Assembly: GCA_022702195.1 (NCBI GenBank)
Contig: JAKONB010000192.1
Coordinates: forward strand, 1 to 19,922
DNA: 19,922 nucleotides
Origin: Beijerinckiaceae bacterium
GTDB taxonomy: Bacteria > Pseudomonadota > Alphaproteobacteria > Rhizobiales > Beijerinckiaceae
Reading direction: 5' to 3'
Shown: in pieces, positions 1 through 6,647 of the stretch
Position numbering within the stretch: the stretch's first letter is position 1
Layout: every line of letters begins with the position of its first letter
Made by a program: the position numbers and the translations under genes
Notes under the pieces: generated by a model
What the model saw: only the letters and a program-made list of their open reading frames with translations
Told to the model about the DNA's origin: nothing
Databases searched by the model: none

Positions 1-35
1 TCGCCGACCGGATCGAGGCGCGCCGCAGGCGATGA
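1..35 (+). CDS. possible C-terminal end of a plus-strand gene entering from the left edge
   Basis: One plus-strand frame is open from the left edge and ends in TGA at 33-35, giving an Arg-rich tail (ADRIEARRRR). The other two plus frames are also open for 46-66 bases, so the frame choice is a guess. A convergent neighbour of infA would fit the terminator hairpin at 48-80. There is too little sequence to name a product. Confidence 0.2.
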   Translation, partial: ADRIEARRRR

Positions 36-47
36 GGGCGGCCCGAT

Positions 48-80
48 GAAAACGCCCGCGCGGCGGTGAGCGACGCGGGC
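48..80 (-). terminator. Rho-independent terminator of infA
   Basis: A 7-bp GC stem pairs 54-60 with 74-80 around a 13-nt loop. Read on the minus strand, the stem is followed by a GTTTTC tract at 48-53. It begins 8 nt after the infA stop codon, the expected position for an intrinsic terminator. The U-tract is short (4 T), so termination may be partial. Confidence 0.6.
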
Positions 81-88
81 CGGATCGA

Positions 89-361
89 TCAGCGGCGGCG
101 GAACTGACCGCGCATCGGCGGGCGCGGTCCCGAGGAACGCTCGTCCTTGTGACGGAACACCAGGCGACCCTTCTCGAGATCGTAGGGCGACATCTCGACG
201 GTGACGCGGTCGCCCGCCAGAGTCTTGATGCGGTTCTTCTTCATCTTGCCGGCCGTGTAGGCCACGATCTCGTGGCCCTGGTCGAGCTGCACGCGGTAGC
301 GTGCGTCCGGCAGGATCTCGATCACGAGACCGTCGAACTGCATCAACTCTTCTTTCGCCAT
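89..361 (-). CDS. infA: translation initiation factor IF-1
   Basis: This 90-residue protein is IF-1, the small OB-fold factor that binds the ribosomal A site on the 30S subunit during initiation. The sequence runs from MAKEEL through the conserved core GHEIVAYTAGKMKKNRIKTL and GDRVTVEMSPYDLEKGRL to the Arg-rich tail RGQFRRR typical of alphaproteobacterial IF-1, which is longer than the 72-residue E. coli protein. The ATG at 359-361 is chosen because the protein begins exactly at the family's MAKEE start and a GGAGAG ribosome-binding site lies 5 nt upstream; an open frame continues upstream to 577 but does not resemble IF-1. It appears monocistronic, with a candidate promoter near 404 and a terminator at 48-80. 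Identification is secure. Confidence 0.97.
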   Translation of the reverse strand: MAKEELMQFDGLVIEILPDARYRVQLDQGHEIVAYTAGKMKKNRIKTLAGDRVTVEMSPYDLEKGRLVFRHKDERSSGPRPPMRGQFRRR

Positions 362-400
362 CCACACTCTCCAGCCGGCGCGCCGAACGGGGCGACCCGG

Positions 401-414
401 GACACTATAACAAA
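401..414 (-). promoter_or_regulatory. candidate extended -10 promoter for infA
   Basis: On the minus strand the bases TGTTATAGT (404-412) match an extended -10 element (TGn followed by TATAGT), about 45 nt upstream of the infA start. No convincing -35 hexamer sits at 16-18 nt, which is tolerated for extended -10 promoters. The call rests on pattern and position only. Confidence 0.35.
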
Positions 415-523
415 GCCGTTCGGCAAAACGCAGCGGGCGGCGGGTCCGATCGGATCGGATGCGCAACACCGGCGAGCGTTGCCCTGACATAATGTTCGCC
501 GCGCCGGGAGGCAAGCTTTTAGA

Positions 524-569
524 GCATCGTCCCGAAAGGTGGCTGCCGGCTTTCGGAAAAAGACGATGC
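524..569. repeat. palindromic intergenic repeat of Rhizobiales type
   Basis: Outer arms GCATCGTC (524-531) and GACGATGC (562-569) pair perfectly. Inner arms CCGAAAG (532-538) and CTTTCGG (550-556) also pair perfectly. The right side carries a 5-nt A-rich bulge (557-561) and the loop is about 11 nt. This arrangement, with the bulged AAAAA after the inner arm, is the form I recall for small dispersed palindromes between genes in Methylobacterium, Bradyrhizobium and relatives. Only one copy lies in this window, so the dispersed nature is remembered rather than shown here. Confidence 0.6.
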
Positions 570-595
570 CGAAACAAGAATCTGGCGCGGTGTCT

Positions 596-623
596 CGGCG
601 CCGATGTTCCGGCGCCGATGTCC
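596..623. repeat. 14-bp imperfect tandem duplication
   Basis: CGGCGCCGATGTTC (596-609) is followed immediately by CGGCGCCGATGTCC (610-623), with one mismatch. It lies in non-coding DNA and is probably a simple slippage duplication. Confidence 0.6.
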
Positions 624-730
624 AGGCCGCCGCGCCGGCGTCGGCTCCGAATCGTCGCCGACGGAAAACCGGTGTAGCACGCGCGGCGCGCCCAATGCCG
701 TGGTCTCTTGCCCGCCTGCGGAGATCGCGC

Positions 731-1867
731 TTATTGCGCCACGTCATGGCCCGCATAGTCGATCCGGCCGTCGGGTGTCCGGCGCCAGACCTGCATCACG
801 TAGGCCGGCCGCTGCGGATCGGGCTGGATGTCACCGGCGGCATCGTAGGCGATGGTGCCGATCACCGTCCGCAGGGGGGTGCCCCGATGCAGGAAGGCCG
901 CCACCGCCCGCGCTTCGGTCGATTTCCCCCCCTCGATGCCGAGACGGAGCACCTCCACGGCGGCGTAGGCTTGTGCCGCGAAGGGGGACATGGCGGCCAG
1001 GGGCTCCGCCTCGGTCGGGCGAGGCGAGCGGGACGGGGGCCGGGGCTCCGGCAGGCGGCGCTCGGGTGCCACCGACATCACCGTGCCCTCGGCGCCTTGG
1101 GCCTGCGCGAAGGTCCGGTCGAGCAGGCCGTCGCTGCCGATCAGGGGGGCGTCGAGGCCTCCCTCGCGCATCGCCTTCACCAGCACGGCCCCCTCCGCGG
1201 CGAGGCCGCCGAAATAGATCGCGGTGACGCCCGCGCGCTTCAGGCGGGCCACCAGGGCGGAGAGGTCGCGATCGCCGCGCGCAAGTCCCTCGAAGGCCGC
1301 CTCGCTGCGGTTGTTCGCCCGCAGGACGCGCGCCACCCCGTCCACGAGCCCTCGGCCGAAACTGGTCTTGTCGTGAACGAGGCCGATCCGCCGGTCGCCG
1401 AGACGGGCCACGAGATAGGTCCCCGCCAGGGTGCTCTGCTCGGCGTCGCTCGGGCCGGTGCGGAAGACGTTCCACAGGCCCCGTGCCGTGAGGGGCGGCC
1501 ATGTGGCACCGGGCGTCACCGCGACGATGCCGGCCTCTGCGTAGGCCGGCATCGCCAGGGCGGCCACGGCGGTGTTGAGAGGGCCGACCACGAGACCGAC
1601 CCGCTCCGCCGCAAATTTTCGGGCGACCACGAGCCCCTGCTTGCCGTCGCCGGCATCGTCCGCCACCACGAGGACGATGCGCTGCCCGTTCACGCCTCCG
1701 GCCCGGTTGAGATCCGCCACCGCCTGCTCGGCCCCGGCCCACATGCTTTGGCCGAAGGTCGCATCCGGCCCGGTCAGCGGGGCCGACAGGCCGATCTTCA
1801 CCTGTGCCTGCGCGCCCGTGGCCGCGACGAGGAAGGGGAGGGCGAGGGTGGCGAGGCGGCGGATCAT
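731..1867 (-). CDS. ABC transporter periplasmic substrate-binding protein, LivJ/LivK type
   Basis: This 378-residue protein is predicted to be exported and to bind an amino acid or amide for a branched-chain-type ABC importer. A signal peptide is clear: MIRR, a hydrophobic core, and cleavage after AQA (residues 19-21). The mature protein opens with VKIGLSAPLTGP and continues with GGVNGQ, VVGP and IGSDG, as in the Leu/Ile/Val-binding (Peripla_BP_6) family. The ATG at 1865-1867 gives a normal signal peptide; a GTG at 1883-1885 would add six residues, and neither has a good ribosome-binding site. Residues of about 271-288 form an unusual Pro/Arg-rich stretch. No permease or ATPase gene is adjacent, so the substrate cannot be inferred from context. 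Confidence 0.85.
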   Translation of the reverse strand: MIRRLATLALPFLVAATGAQAQVKIGLSAPLTGPDATFGQSMWAGAEQAVADLNRAGGVNGQRIVLVVADDAGDGKQGLVVARKFAAERVGLVVGPLNTAVAALAMPAYAEAGIVAVTPGATWPPLTARGLWNVFRTGPSDAEQSTLAGTYLVARLGDRRIGLVHDKTSFGRGLVDGVARVLRANNRSEAAFEGLARGDRDLSALVARLKRAGVTAIYFGGLAAEGAVLVKAMREGGLDAPLIGSDGLLDRTFAQAQGAEGTVMSVAPERRLPEPRPPSRSPRPTEAEPLAAMSPFAAQAYAAVEVLRLGIEGGKSTEARAVAAFLHRGTPLRTVIGTIAYDAAGDIQPDPQRPAYVMQVWRRTPDGRIDYAGHDVAQ

Positions 1868-2045
1868 GCGTCGGGTCGCGGTCACGGGGATCGAGGGGCC
1901 ACGATAGGCTCACCGTTCCGGTGCGGAAAGTCACGTCGATGCGCAACGGGCTCGCCCCAGCCATTGTATGCGGATCGTGGGAGCCTAAGTGCCTTGCCCC
2001 GTGTTGCGAGGAGACGGACCCGTACCGTCCTCCGGAGTCATCCCG

Positions 2046-2369
2046 ATGCTCTCCACCGACAACGATATCCTGAGCGCCGCCGAATCCTGGCGTCGCGCCG
2101 GGCGCAGGGTCGCCCTCGCCACCGTGATCGAGACCTGGGGATCGGCCCCGCGCCCGGTGGGCAGCCACCTCGTCGTCGACGAGGACGGCGGCTTCCTCGG
2201 CTCGGTTTCGGGCGGCTGCGTCGAGGGCGCGGTGATCACCGAGGGGCTGGATGCCATCGTGGACGGGCGGCCCCGCGTGGTCGAGTTCGGCGTGGCGGAC
2301 GAGACCGCGTGGCGGGTCGGTCTCTCCTGCGGCGGGCGCATCCGCGTCTTCGTCGAGCCCGTGCTCTGA
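2046..2369 (+). CDS. XdhC N-terminal (XdhC/CoxI) domain protein
   Basis: This 107-residue protein matches only the XdhC_CoxI domain, the N-terminal half of XdhC. XdhC proteins bind molybdenum cofactor and help insert it, after sulfuration, into xanthine dehydrogenase-family hydroxylases in the cytoplasm. Diagnostic motifs are ATVIETWGSAPRPVGS (25-40), GSVSGGCVEGAV (52-63, Cys58) and GLSCGGRIRVFVEP (92-105, Cys95). The ATG at 2046 is preferred because CGGAG lies about 9 nt upstream and the protein then starts where the family does; an upstream in-frame ATG at 1989 adds 19 unrelated residues. The Rossmann half is encoded by the next gene, 10 nt downstream. Probably the first gene of a four-gene operon. 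Confidence 0.88.
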   Translation: MLSTDNDILSAAESWRRAGRRVALATVIETWGSAPRPVGSHLVVDEDGGFLGSVSGGCVEGAVITEGLDAIVDGRPRVVEFGVADETAWRVGLSCGGRIRVFVEPVL

Positions 2370-2379
2370 GGCGGCGGCG

Positions 2380-3081
2380 ATGAATCTCGAGATCTTGGCG
2401 ATCCTCAACGCCGAGCGCGCGGCGCGCCGCGCCGCCATCCTGATCACGGATGTCGACGACGGCACCCAGCGCGTGGTGCGCGAAGCCGAGATCGCCACCG
2501 ATCCCCTGGCCGAGGATCTCGCCCGGCGCCTGGCCTCGGGCAAGAGCGGCCTCGGCGAGGCTGCGGGGCGGCCGCTGTTCTTCACCGTGCAGGCGCCCCC
2601 GGTGCGCCTCGTGGTGATCGGCGCGGTGCATATCAGCCAGGCCCTGTGCCCGATGGCCGCCGTCCTCGATCTGTCGGTGACGGTCATCGATCCGCGCACC
2701 GCCTTCGCCACGCCGGAGCGGTTTCCCGGCATCGACCTCGTGCCGGAATGGCCCGACGACGCGCTCTCTGTCCATGGCGCGCCCCTCGACCGCTACTGCG
2801 CCGTGGCGGCCCTGACCCATGACCCCAAGATCGACGATCTGGCCCTGGCGGCGGCCCTGCGGGCGGAGTGCTTCTATGTCGGCGCACTGGGCTCGCGAAA
2901 GACCCATGCGGCCCGGGTCGCCCGCCTGACCGAGGCCGGTTTCGATGGGGCGCAGATTGGGCGGATCGCCGCCCCCATCGGGCTGAACATCGGTGCGGTC
3001 AGCCCGGCGGAGATCGCCCTCGCGATCCTGGCCCAGATCGTGGCGGCGCAGCGCGCCCCGCGCCTCGGATCGGCCGCGTGA
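2380..3081 (+). CDS. XdhC C-terminal Rossmann-domain protein
   Basis: This 233-residue protein carries the XdhC_C Rossmann-type domain and probably works with the preceding 107-residue protein as a split XdhC in cofactor insertion into molybdenum hydroxylases. Visible features are the nucleotide-fold strand and loop RLVVIGAVHISQAL (76-89), LTHDPKIDDLAL (145-156), YVGALGSRKTHAAR (166-179) and the C-terminal signature RIAAPIGLNIGAVSPAEIAL (195-214). The glycine loop reads GAVHIS where XdhC proteins usually have GAGHVG, so dinucleotide binding may be altered. The first about 65 residues are an extra N-terminal segment. The ATG at 2380 lies 10 nt after the previous stop; the next gene overlaps its stop by 4 nt. 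Confidence 0.85.
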   Translation: MNLEILAILNAERAARRAAILITDVDDGTQRVVREAEIATDPLAEDLARRLASGKSGLGEAAGRPLFFTVQAPPVRLVVIGAVHISQALCPMAAVLDLSVTVIDPRTAFATPERFPGIDLVPEWPDDALSVHGAPLDRYCAVAALTHDPKIDDLALAAALRAECFYVGALGSRKTHAARVARLTEAGFDGAQIGRIAAPIGLNIGAVSPAEIALAILAQIVAAQRAPRLGSAA

Positions 3082-4136
3082 AGTTCGGCGCGGTTCCCAC
3101 CTCCGAGGCGGCCGGCCTCATCGCGGCCCATACGGTGCGGGCGCACGATGTCACCGTGCGCAAGGGGCGCGCGATTCCGGCGGCGGATGCGGCCCGCCTC
3201 GCGGCGGCTGGGCTGTGCGAGCTCGTCGCGGTGACGCTGGAGGCCGGCGATGTCGGCGAGGACGAGGCCGCCGGCCGCCTCGCCCTGTGCCTGGCCGGCC
3301 CCGGCCTGCGGGCCGAGCCGCCCTTCACCGGCCGCTGCAACCTCCATTCCGAGACGGCCGGAATTCTCCTCGTCGACCGTCACGGGATCGACGCGGTGAA
3401 CGCCATCGACGAGGGGATCACGGTGGCGACCCTGCCGCCCTACAAGCCGGTGGTGGCCGGCGAGATGGTGGCCACCATCAAGATCATCCCGTATGCGGTG
3501 CGGGACCGGGCGCTGGAACGGGCCTGCCGCGCGCCCATCGAGCCTCCCTTACGCATCGCGCCCTACCAACGCCACCGCGTCGCCGTGGTCTCGACCCTGC
3601 TGCCCGGCCTCAAGGCGTCCACCGTCGACAAGACGCTGGTCAGCCTCGCCCGGCGGCTCGACCCCACGGGGGCGGCCATCGTCGCCGATCGCCGCGTTTC
3701 CCACCGCTCCGAGGCGGTGTCGGCGGCGATCCGCGCGGCGGTGACGGAGGATCGTGCCGATCTCGTCGTGATCTTCGGCGCCTCCGCCATCGCCGACCGC
3801 CGCGACGTCATCCCGGCGGGGATCGAGGCGGCGGGCGGAAGCGTGGCCCATCTCGGCATGCCGGTGGATCCCGGCAACCTCCTCCTCGTCGGGGCCTACG
3901 GTCCGGTTCCGGTGATCGGCGCGCCGGGTTGCGCCCGCTCGCCCAAGGAGAACGGCTTCGACTGGGTGCTGCACCGCCTGCTCGCCGCACTCCCGGTCAC
4001 CCGCGCCGACATCGTCGCGCTCGGGGTCGGGGGCCTGCTGATGGAGATCGTCTCGCGGCCGCAGCCCCGCTCCGGCGGCGCGGCGCCGCTGGGGGATTTG
4101 GCCGACGACGCGTTGGACGGAGACGACGATGCCTGA
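3078..4136 (+). CDS. molybdopterin-binding protein (MoeA/MogA-like)
   Basis: This 352-residue protein is predicted to bind molybdopterin and act in a late step of molybdenum cofactor formation or delivery. The C-terminal part is the MoaB/MogA-type fold: DLVVIFGASAIADRRDVIP (228-246), GMPVDPGNLLLVG (260-272) and GAPGCARSPKENGFDW (281-296). The N-terminal half (PTSEAAGLIAAHT near 7-19) resembles the first part of related proteins in which this unit is fused to a MocA-like nucleotidyltransferase. The GTG at 3078 overlaps the upstream stop (GTGA), indicating translational coupling. The downstream nucleotidyltransferase overlaps its 3' end by 8 nt, so the pair may be the separated form of that fusion. 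Start and domain call are firm; the exact reaction is inferred. Confidence 0.85.
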   Translation: MKFGAVPTSEAAGLIAAHTVRAHDVTVRKGRAIPAADAARLAAAGLCELVAVTLEAGDVGEDEAAGRLALCLAGPGLRAEPPFTGRCNLHSETAGILLVDRHGIDAVNAIDEGITVATLPPYKPVVAGEMVATIKIIPYAVRDRALERACRAPIEPPLRIAPYQRHRVAVVSTLLPGLKASTVDKTLVSLARRLDPTGAAIVADRRVSHRSEAVSAAIRAAVTEDRADLVVIFGASAIADRRDVIPAGIEAAGGSVAHLGMPVDPGNLLLVGAYGPVPVIGAPGCARSPKENGFDWVLHRLLAALPVTRADIVALGVGGLLMEIVSRPQPRSGGAAPLGDLADDALDGDDDA

Positions 4137-4773
4137 ATTCGGGATCGTCGTGCTGGCCGCCGGGCGTGGTACCCGGTTCGGGCGTGCACCGAAGCTGCTG
4201 AGCCTCCTGGACGGCAAGCCGCTGGTGCGGCACGTGGCGGAGACGGCCGTCGCCGCGCGCCTCGGGCCGGTGGGTGTGGTGCTGGGTGCGCATGCCGAGG
4301 CGATCCGCGCGGCCTTGGCCGGCCTCGACCTCGCGGCGGTGGACAATCCGCGTTTCGCGGACGGTCTCTCCACCTCCCTGCTGGCGGGTCTCGCCGCGAT
4401 GCCGGACCGGGTGGAGGGGGTGTTCGTGCTGCTGGCCGACATGCCGCGCATCGCGCCGGTCCATCTATTGGCCCTGGCCGACGTCTATGAGGCCGCCGAC
4501 CCGGCCCCTTCCGCCGTCGTGCCGGTGAGTGCGGGCCGTCGCGGAAACCCGGTCCTGCTTAACCGCCGCCTGTTGGACCCCGACCTCTCGGCGCTGACCG
4601 GCGATCAGGGGGCAGGCCGTCTCCTCGCCCGCCGCCGCGACGTGATCGAGGTCGCGATGGATGCGGCGGTGGCGGCCGACATCGACACGCCGGACGCCCT
4701 CGCGGCGCTCGCGCGGGGGGCTCAGCCGGATTTGGCACGCTTGGCGTCCGCCCGGCAGCGATCCGAGCAGTAG
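4129..4773 (+). CDS. MocA/MobA-like molybdenum cofactor nucleotidyltransferase
   Basis: This 214-residue protein belongs to the NTP-transferase family containing MocA (CTP:molybdopterin cytidylyltransferase) and MobA. The nucleotide-binding signature LAAGRGTRFGRAPKLL spans 9-24. The metal-binding region LLADMPRI lies near 104-111, and TGDQGAGRLL and DIDTPDAL follow toward the C-terminus. As the last gene of the XdhC operon it most likely makes the cytosine-dinucleotide cofactor used by xanthine dehydrogenase/CO dehydrogenase-type enzymes, as MocA does in E. coli; GTP versus CTP use cannot be read from the sequence. The ATG overlaps the preceding gene by 8 nt. Its last 52 nt are also the 3' end of the convergent DUF2256 gene. 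Confidence 0.87.
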   Translation: MPEFGIVVLAAGRGTRFGRAPKLLSLLDGKPLVRHVAETAVAARLGPVGVVLGAHAEAIRAALAGLDLAAVDNPRFADGLSTSLLAGLAAMPDRVEGVFVLLADMPRIAPVHLLALADVYEAADPAPSAVVPVSAGRRGNPVLLNRRLLDPDLSALTGDQGAGRLLARRRDVIEVAMDAAVAADIDTPDALAALARGAQPDLARLASARQRSEQ

Positions 4774-4880
4774 CGGACCTCGTCCCAGACCCGCTCCCAT
4801 TTCTTGCGCCATGCGAAGGGCTTGCCGCATTGGGCACAGGTCTTGGTGGGCAGGTCGGACTTCTTGCGCATCCGCGCCAT
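4722..4880 (-). CDS. DUF2256 small zinc-ribbon protein
   Basis: This 52-residue basic protein matches DUF2256, a family of unknown function. Two cysteine pairs, Cys15/Cys18 (CAQC) and Cys38/Cys42 (CSDRC), flank the conserved aromatic, basic segment PFAWRKKWERVWDEVRY, which suggests a structural zinc site. The ATG at 4878-4880 is used; an ATG three codons downstream (4869-4871) is equally possible, and neither has a strong ribosome-binding site. The gene begins 17 nt after the stop of the formyltransferase gene, so the two are probably cotranscribed. Its last 52 nt overlap the convergent MocA-like gene. I recall DUF2256 genes often lying near FeS-type photolyase genes; one is 1.8 kb away here. 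Confidence 0.85.
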   Translation of the reverse strand: MARMRKKSDLPTKTCAQCGKPFAWRKKWERVWDEVRYCSDRCRADAKRAKSG

Positions 4881-4897
4881 GGGAGAACCGGTTTCGC

Positions 4898-5767
4898 TCA
4901 GGGACGCCCGAGATGCCCGGCCTCGGTGAGGGCCACCGGGCTCCAGCGGGTGATCAGGATATAGCCGTCGCGGGCGGCCACGACCACGTGGCGGCGGTAA
5001 CGGTGGACCACGGTGCCGGGGCTGTGCCGATGCGCCTCCCGCCATCCGTCGGCGGCGGCCACGTAGACGCGGGATTCCCCGAGCCGGGCGATGGTCTCGA
5101 TGGTGCCGAAGGCGCGCACCCGGCGCAGGATCGCCTCCACCTCCGCCCGGAAGTCGAGCGTGCGGTCGGCATCGGTGACGCGGGGCCAATAGGACCCGTC
5201 CCCCTGGGGCTTGGCGGAGGCCCAAAGAGCCGGGAGCTCACGGGCGATCGGCCCCTTGGCGACCCGTCGCGAGGCCATCTGACATTTGGCCAGCAGCGTC
5301 TCGTGGGTCTCGAACGGACTGACCGCGAAGCATTCCTGCGCCAGGATGTCCCCGGTATCGAATCCTTCCTCGGCCAGCACATGCGCGCTGACACCCCATT
5401 GGGTGTGTCCGTCGGCGATGGCCTTGAACAGCGGATAGGGGCCGCGCCCCATCGGCAGCGGCGAGGGGTGGAAGTTCAGGGCGTAGCGGGCACGCCCGCG
5501 CCAGCCGCGCACCAGCCAGGGATAACCCGCCACCACCAGGACCCAGTCCGTCCCGTGGGCCTGATGGAGAGCGTCGAGATCGGCGGCCCGGATTCGCGAC
5601 ATCTGGATCGGCACCCGGTGCCGCCGGGCCTGGGCTACCACGATCTCGTTGTGGTCGTAGAGACCGTCGCAGGGCCGGGTGAACAGTTTCACGGGGGTCC
5701 AGCCGGCCTCGACCAGGGCTTCGAAGACGCCGCCGAGAAAATCGATGCCGGCAAAGGCGAATTTCAT
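4898..5767 (-). CDS. formyltransferase family protein (Fmt/ArnA-like)
   Basis: This 289-residue protein has the formyl transferase fold that moves a formyl group from 10-formyl-tetrahydrofolate to an amine. The catalytic residues are in place: Asn98 and His100 in LNFHPSPLPMGRGPYPLF, and Asp137 in EEGFDTGDIL. The C-terminal third, SYWPRVTDADRTLDF onward, resembles the second domain of ArnA/Fmt-like enzymes. It is not Met-tRNA formyltransferase by length or motif detail; the acceptor is probably a sugar nucleotide or another small amine, but the sequence does not say which. The ATG at 5765-5767 gives a standard N-terminus (MKFAFAGIDF). It is followed by DUF2256 in the same direction and diverges from the SDR gene across 126 nt. 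Confidence 0.85.
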   Translation of the reverse strand: MKFAFAGIDFLGGVFEALVEAGWTPVKLFTRPCDGLYDHNEIVVAQARRHRVPIQMSRIRAADLDALHQAHGTDWVLVVAGYPWLVRGWRGRARYALNFHPSPLPMGRGPYPLFKAIADGHTQWGVSAHVLAEEGFDTGDILAQECFAVSPFETHETLLAKCQMASRRVAKGPIARELPALWASAKPQGDGSYWPRVTDADRTLDFRAEVEAILRRVRAFGTIETIARLGESRVYVAAADGWREAHRHSPGTVVHRYRRHVVVAARDGYILITRWSPVALTEAGHLGRP

Positions 5768-5893
5768 GGGGCGTCTCGGTGAGGGCTGCGACGCCGCGAC
5801 CGCGGCGATTCCGACTGGTACCGCTCCACGGCGGTCCCATGCGCCTTACCTAGTCGATCACGATCCAATTGGGCAGGCTTTGCGGGAGACGTC
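5768..5893. promoter_or_regulatory. divergent promoter region of the formyltransferase and SDR genes
   Basis: These 126 nt separate two divergent start codons and must hold both promoters. A perfect dyad CGCCGCG-AC-CGCGGCG (5792-5807) and the palindrome CCAATTGG (5865-5872) are visible; either could be an operator, but neither matches a motif I know. GGGAG at 5884-5888 is the SDR ribosome-binding site. No confident -35/-10 pair was found. Confidence 0.4.
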
Positions 5894-6643
5894 ATGGCGC
5901 GGGTTCTTCTCTACGGCGGCACGGGCGGCATCGGCCTGGCCACGGCCCGGGGCCTGCGCGCACGGGGCTATGCCCTCCATCTCGTCGCTCGCGACGCCGC
6001 GCGCCTCGATGCGGCGGCGGCCGAACTCGGCGAGACCACCGTGACCGCCGGGGACGTGACCGACCCGGACCTGTTCGCACGGGCGACGGGCGAGGCCGGC
6101 GAGGCCCTGTCGGGCCTCGTCTACGCGGTCGGCACCATCAACCTGCGTCCCCTGGCCCGGCTGAGTACGGCGGATGTCGAGAGCGATTTCCGGATCAACG
6201 CGCTGGGTGCCTTCCTGGCGGTGCAGGCCGCCGCCGCCGCGCTGAAAGCCGGGGGCGCCGCGGACGCGGCCGATGGAGCGGGGGCCGGCATCGTCCTGTT
6301 CTCCACCGTGGCGGTGGCGCAAGGTTTCGCCGCCCATGCCTCGGTGGCGATGGCCAAGGGCGCGGTGGAAGGCCTCGCCCTGTCGCTCGCCGCCGAGATG
6401 AGCCCGCAGGTCCGCGTCAACGTGGTGGCCCCCTCCCTCACCCGCACGCCCCTCGCCGCCGCCATCACCGCCAACGAAACCCTGGCGTCGGGGATCGCTT
6501 CCATGCATGCGCTCCAGCGCCTCGGAACCCCCGAGGATGTCGGCGGGCTCGCCGCCTTCCTGGTCTCGCGCGAGGCCGCCTGGATCACCGGCCAGGTGAT
6601 CGGCGTCGATGGCGGCCGCTCCACCCTGCGCACCAAGGGCTGA
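5894..6643 (+). CDS. SDR-family protein lacking the catalytic tyrosine
   Basis: This 249-residue protein has the classical short-chain dehydrogenase/reductase layout. The cofactor loop is YGGTGGIGLA (7-16), then VYAVGT (76-81) replaces the usual NNAG motif, Ser137 lies in LFSTVA, Lys155 in VAMAKGAVEG, and the C-terminal end ITGQVIGVDGG (231-241) is typical. The expected YxxxK tyrosine is absent: the position four before Lys155 is Val151. Normal proton-relay catalysis is therefore unlikely, and the protein may bind NAD(P)(H) without standard reductase activity or use another residue (His148 is near). The ATG has GGGAG 5 nt upstream. The photolyase gene starts 4 nt after its stop, so the pair is almost certainly cotranscribed. 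Confidence 0.88.
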   Translation: MARVLLYGGTGGIGLATARGLRARGYALHLVARDAARLDAAAAELGETTVTAGDVTDPDLFARATGEAGEALSGLVYAVGTINLRPLARLSTADVESDFRINALGAFLAVQAAAAALKAGGAADAADGAGAGIVLFSTVAVAQGFAAHASVAMAKGAVEGLALSLAAEMSPQVRVNVVAPSLTRTPLAAAITANETLASGIASMHALQRLGTPEDVGGLAAFLVSREAAWITGQVIGVDGGRSTLRTKG

Positions 6644-6647
6644 GCGG

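Larger units (their letters stand above)
362..730. other. 369-nt gene-free region between infA and the binding-protein gene
   Basis: No frame here resembles a protein; the open frames are GC-driven shadows. It holds the infA leader and candidate promoter (401-414), a palindromic intergenic repeat (524-569) and a 14-bp imperfect tandem duplication (596-623). The part nearest 730 is the downstream region of the minus-strand gene that ends at 731, and no clear terminator is visible there. Confidence 0.6.

Noticed and set aside
539..2383. 614-codon plus-strand frame spanning the binding-protein gene
   Set aside because: It is the antisense shadow of the minus-strand binding protein plus non-coding DNA; its composition is Gly/Arg/His-rich with no domain pattern, while the minus strand has a signal peptide and family motifs.
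6609..6647. ATG at 6609 as the photolyase start
   Set aside because: It would overlap the SDR gene by 35 nt and add 13 non-conserved residues; the TTG at 6648 gives PhrB-like residue numbering.
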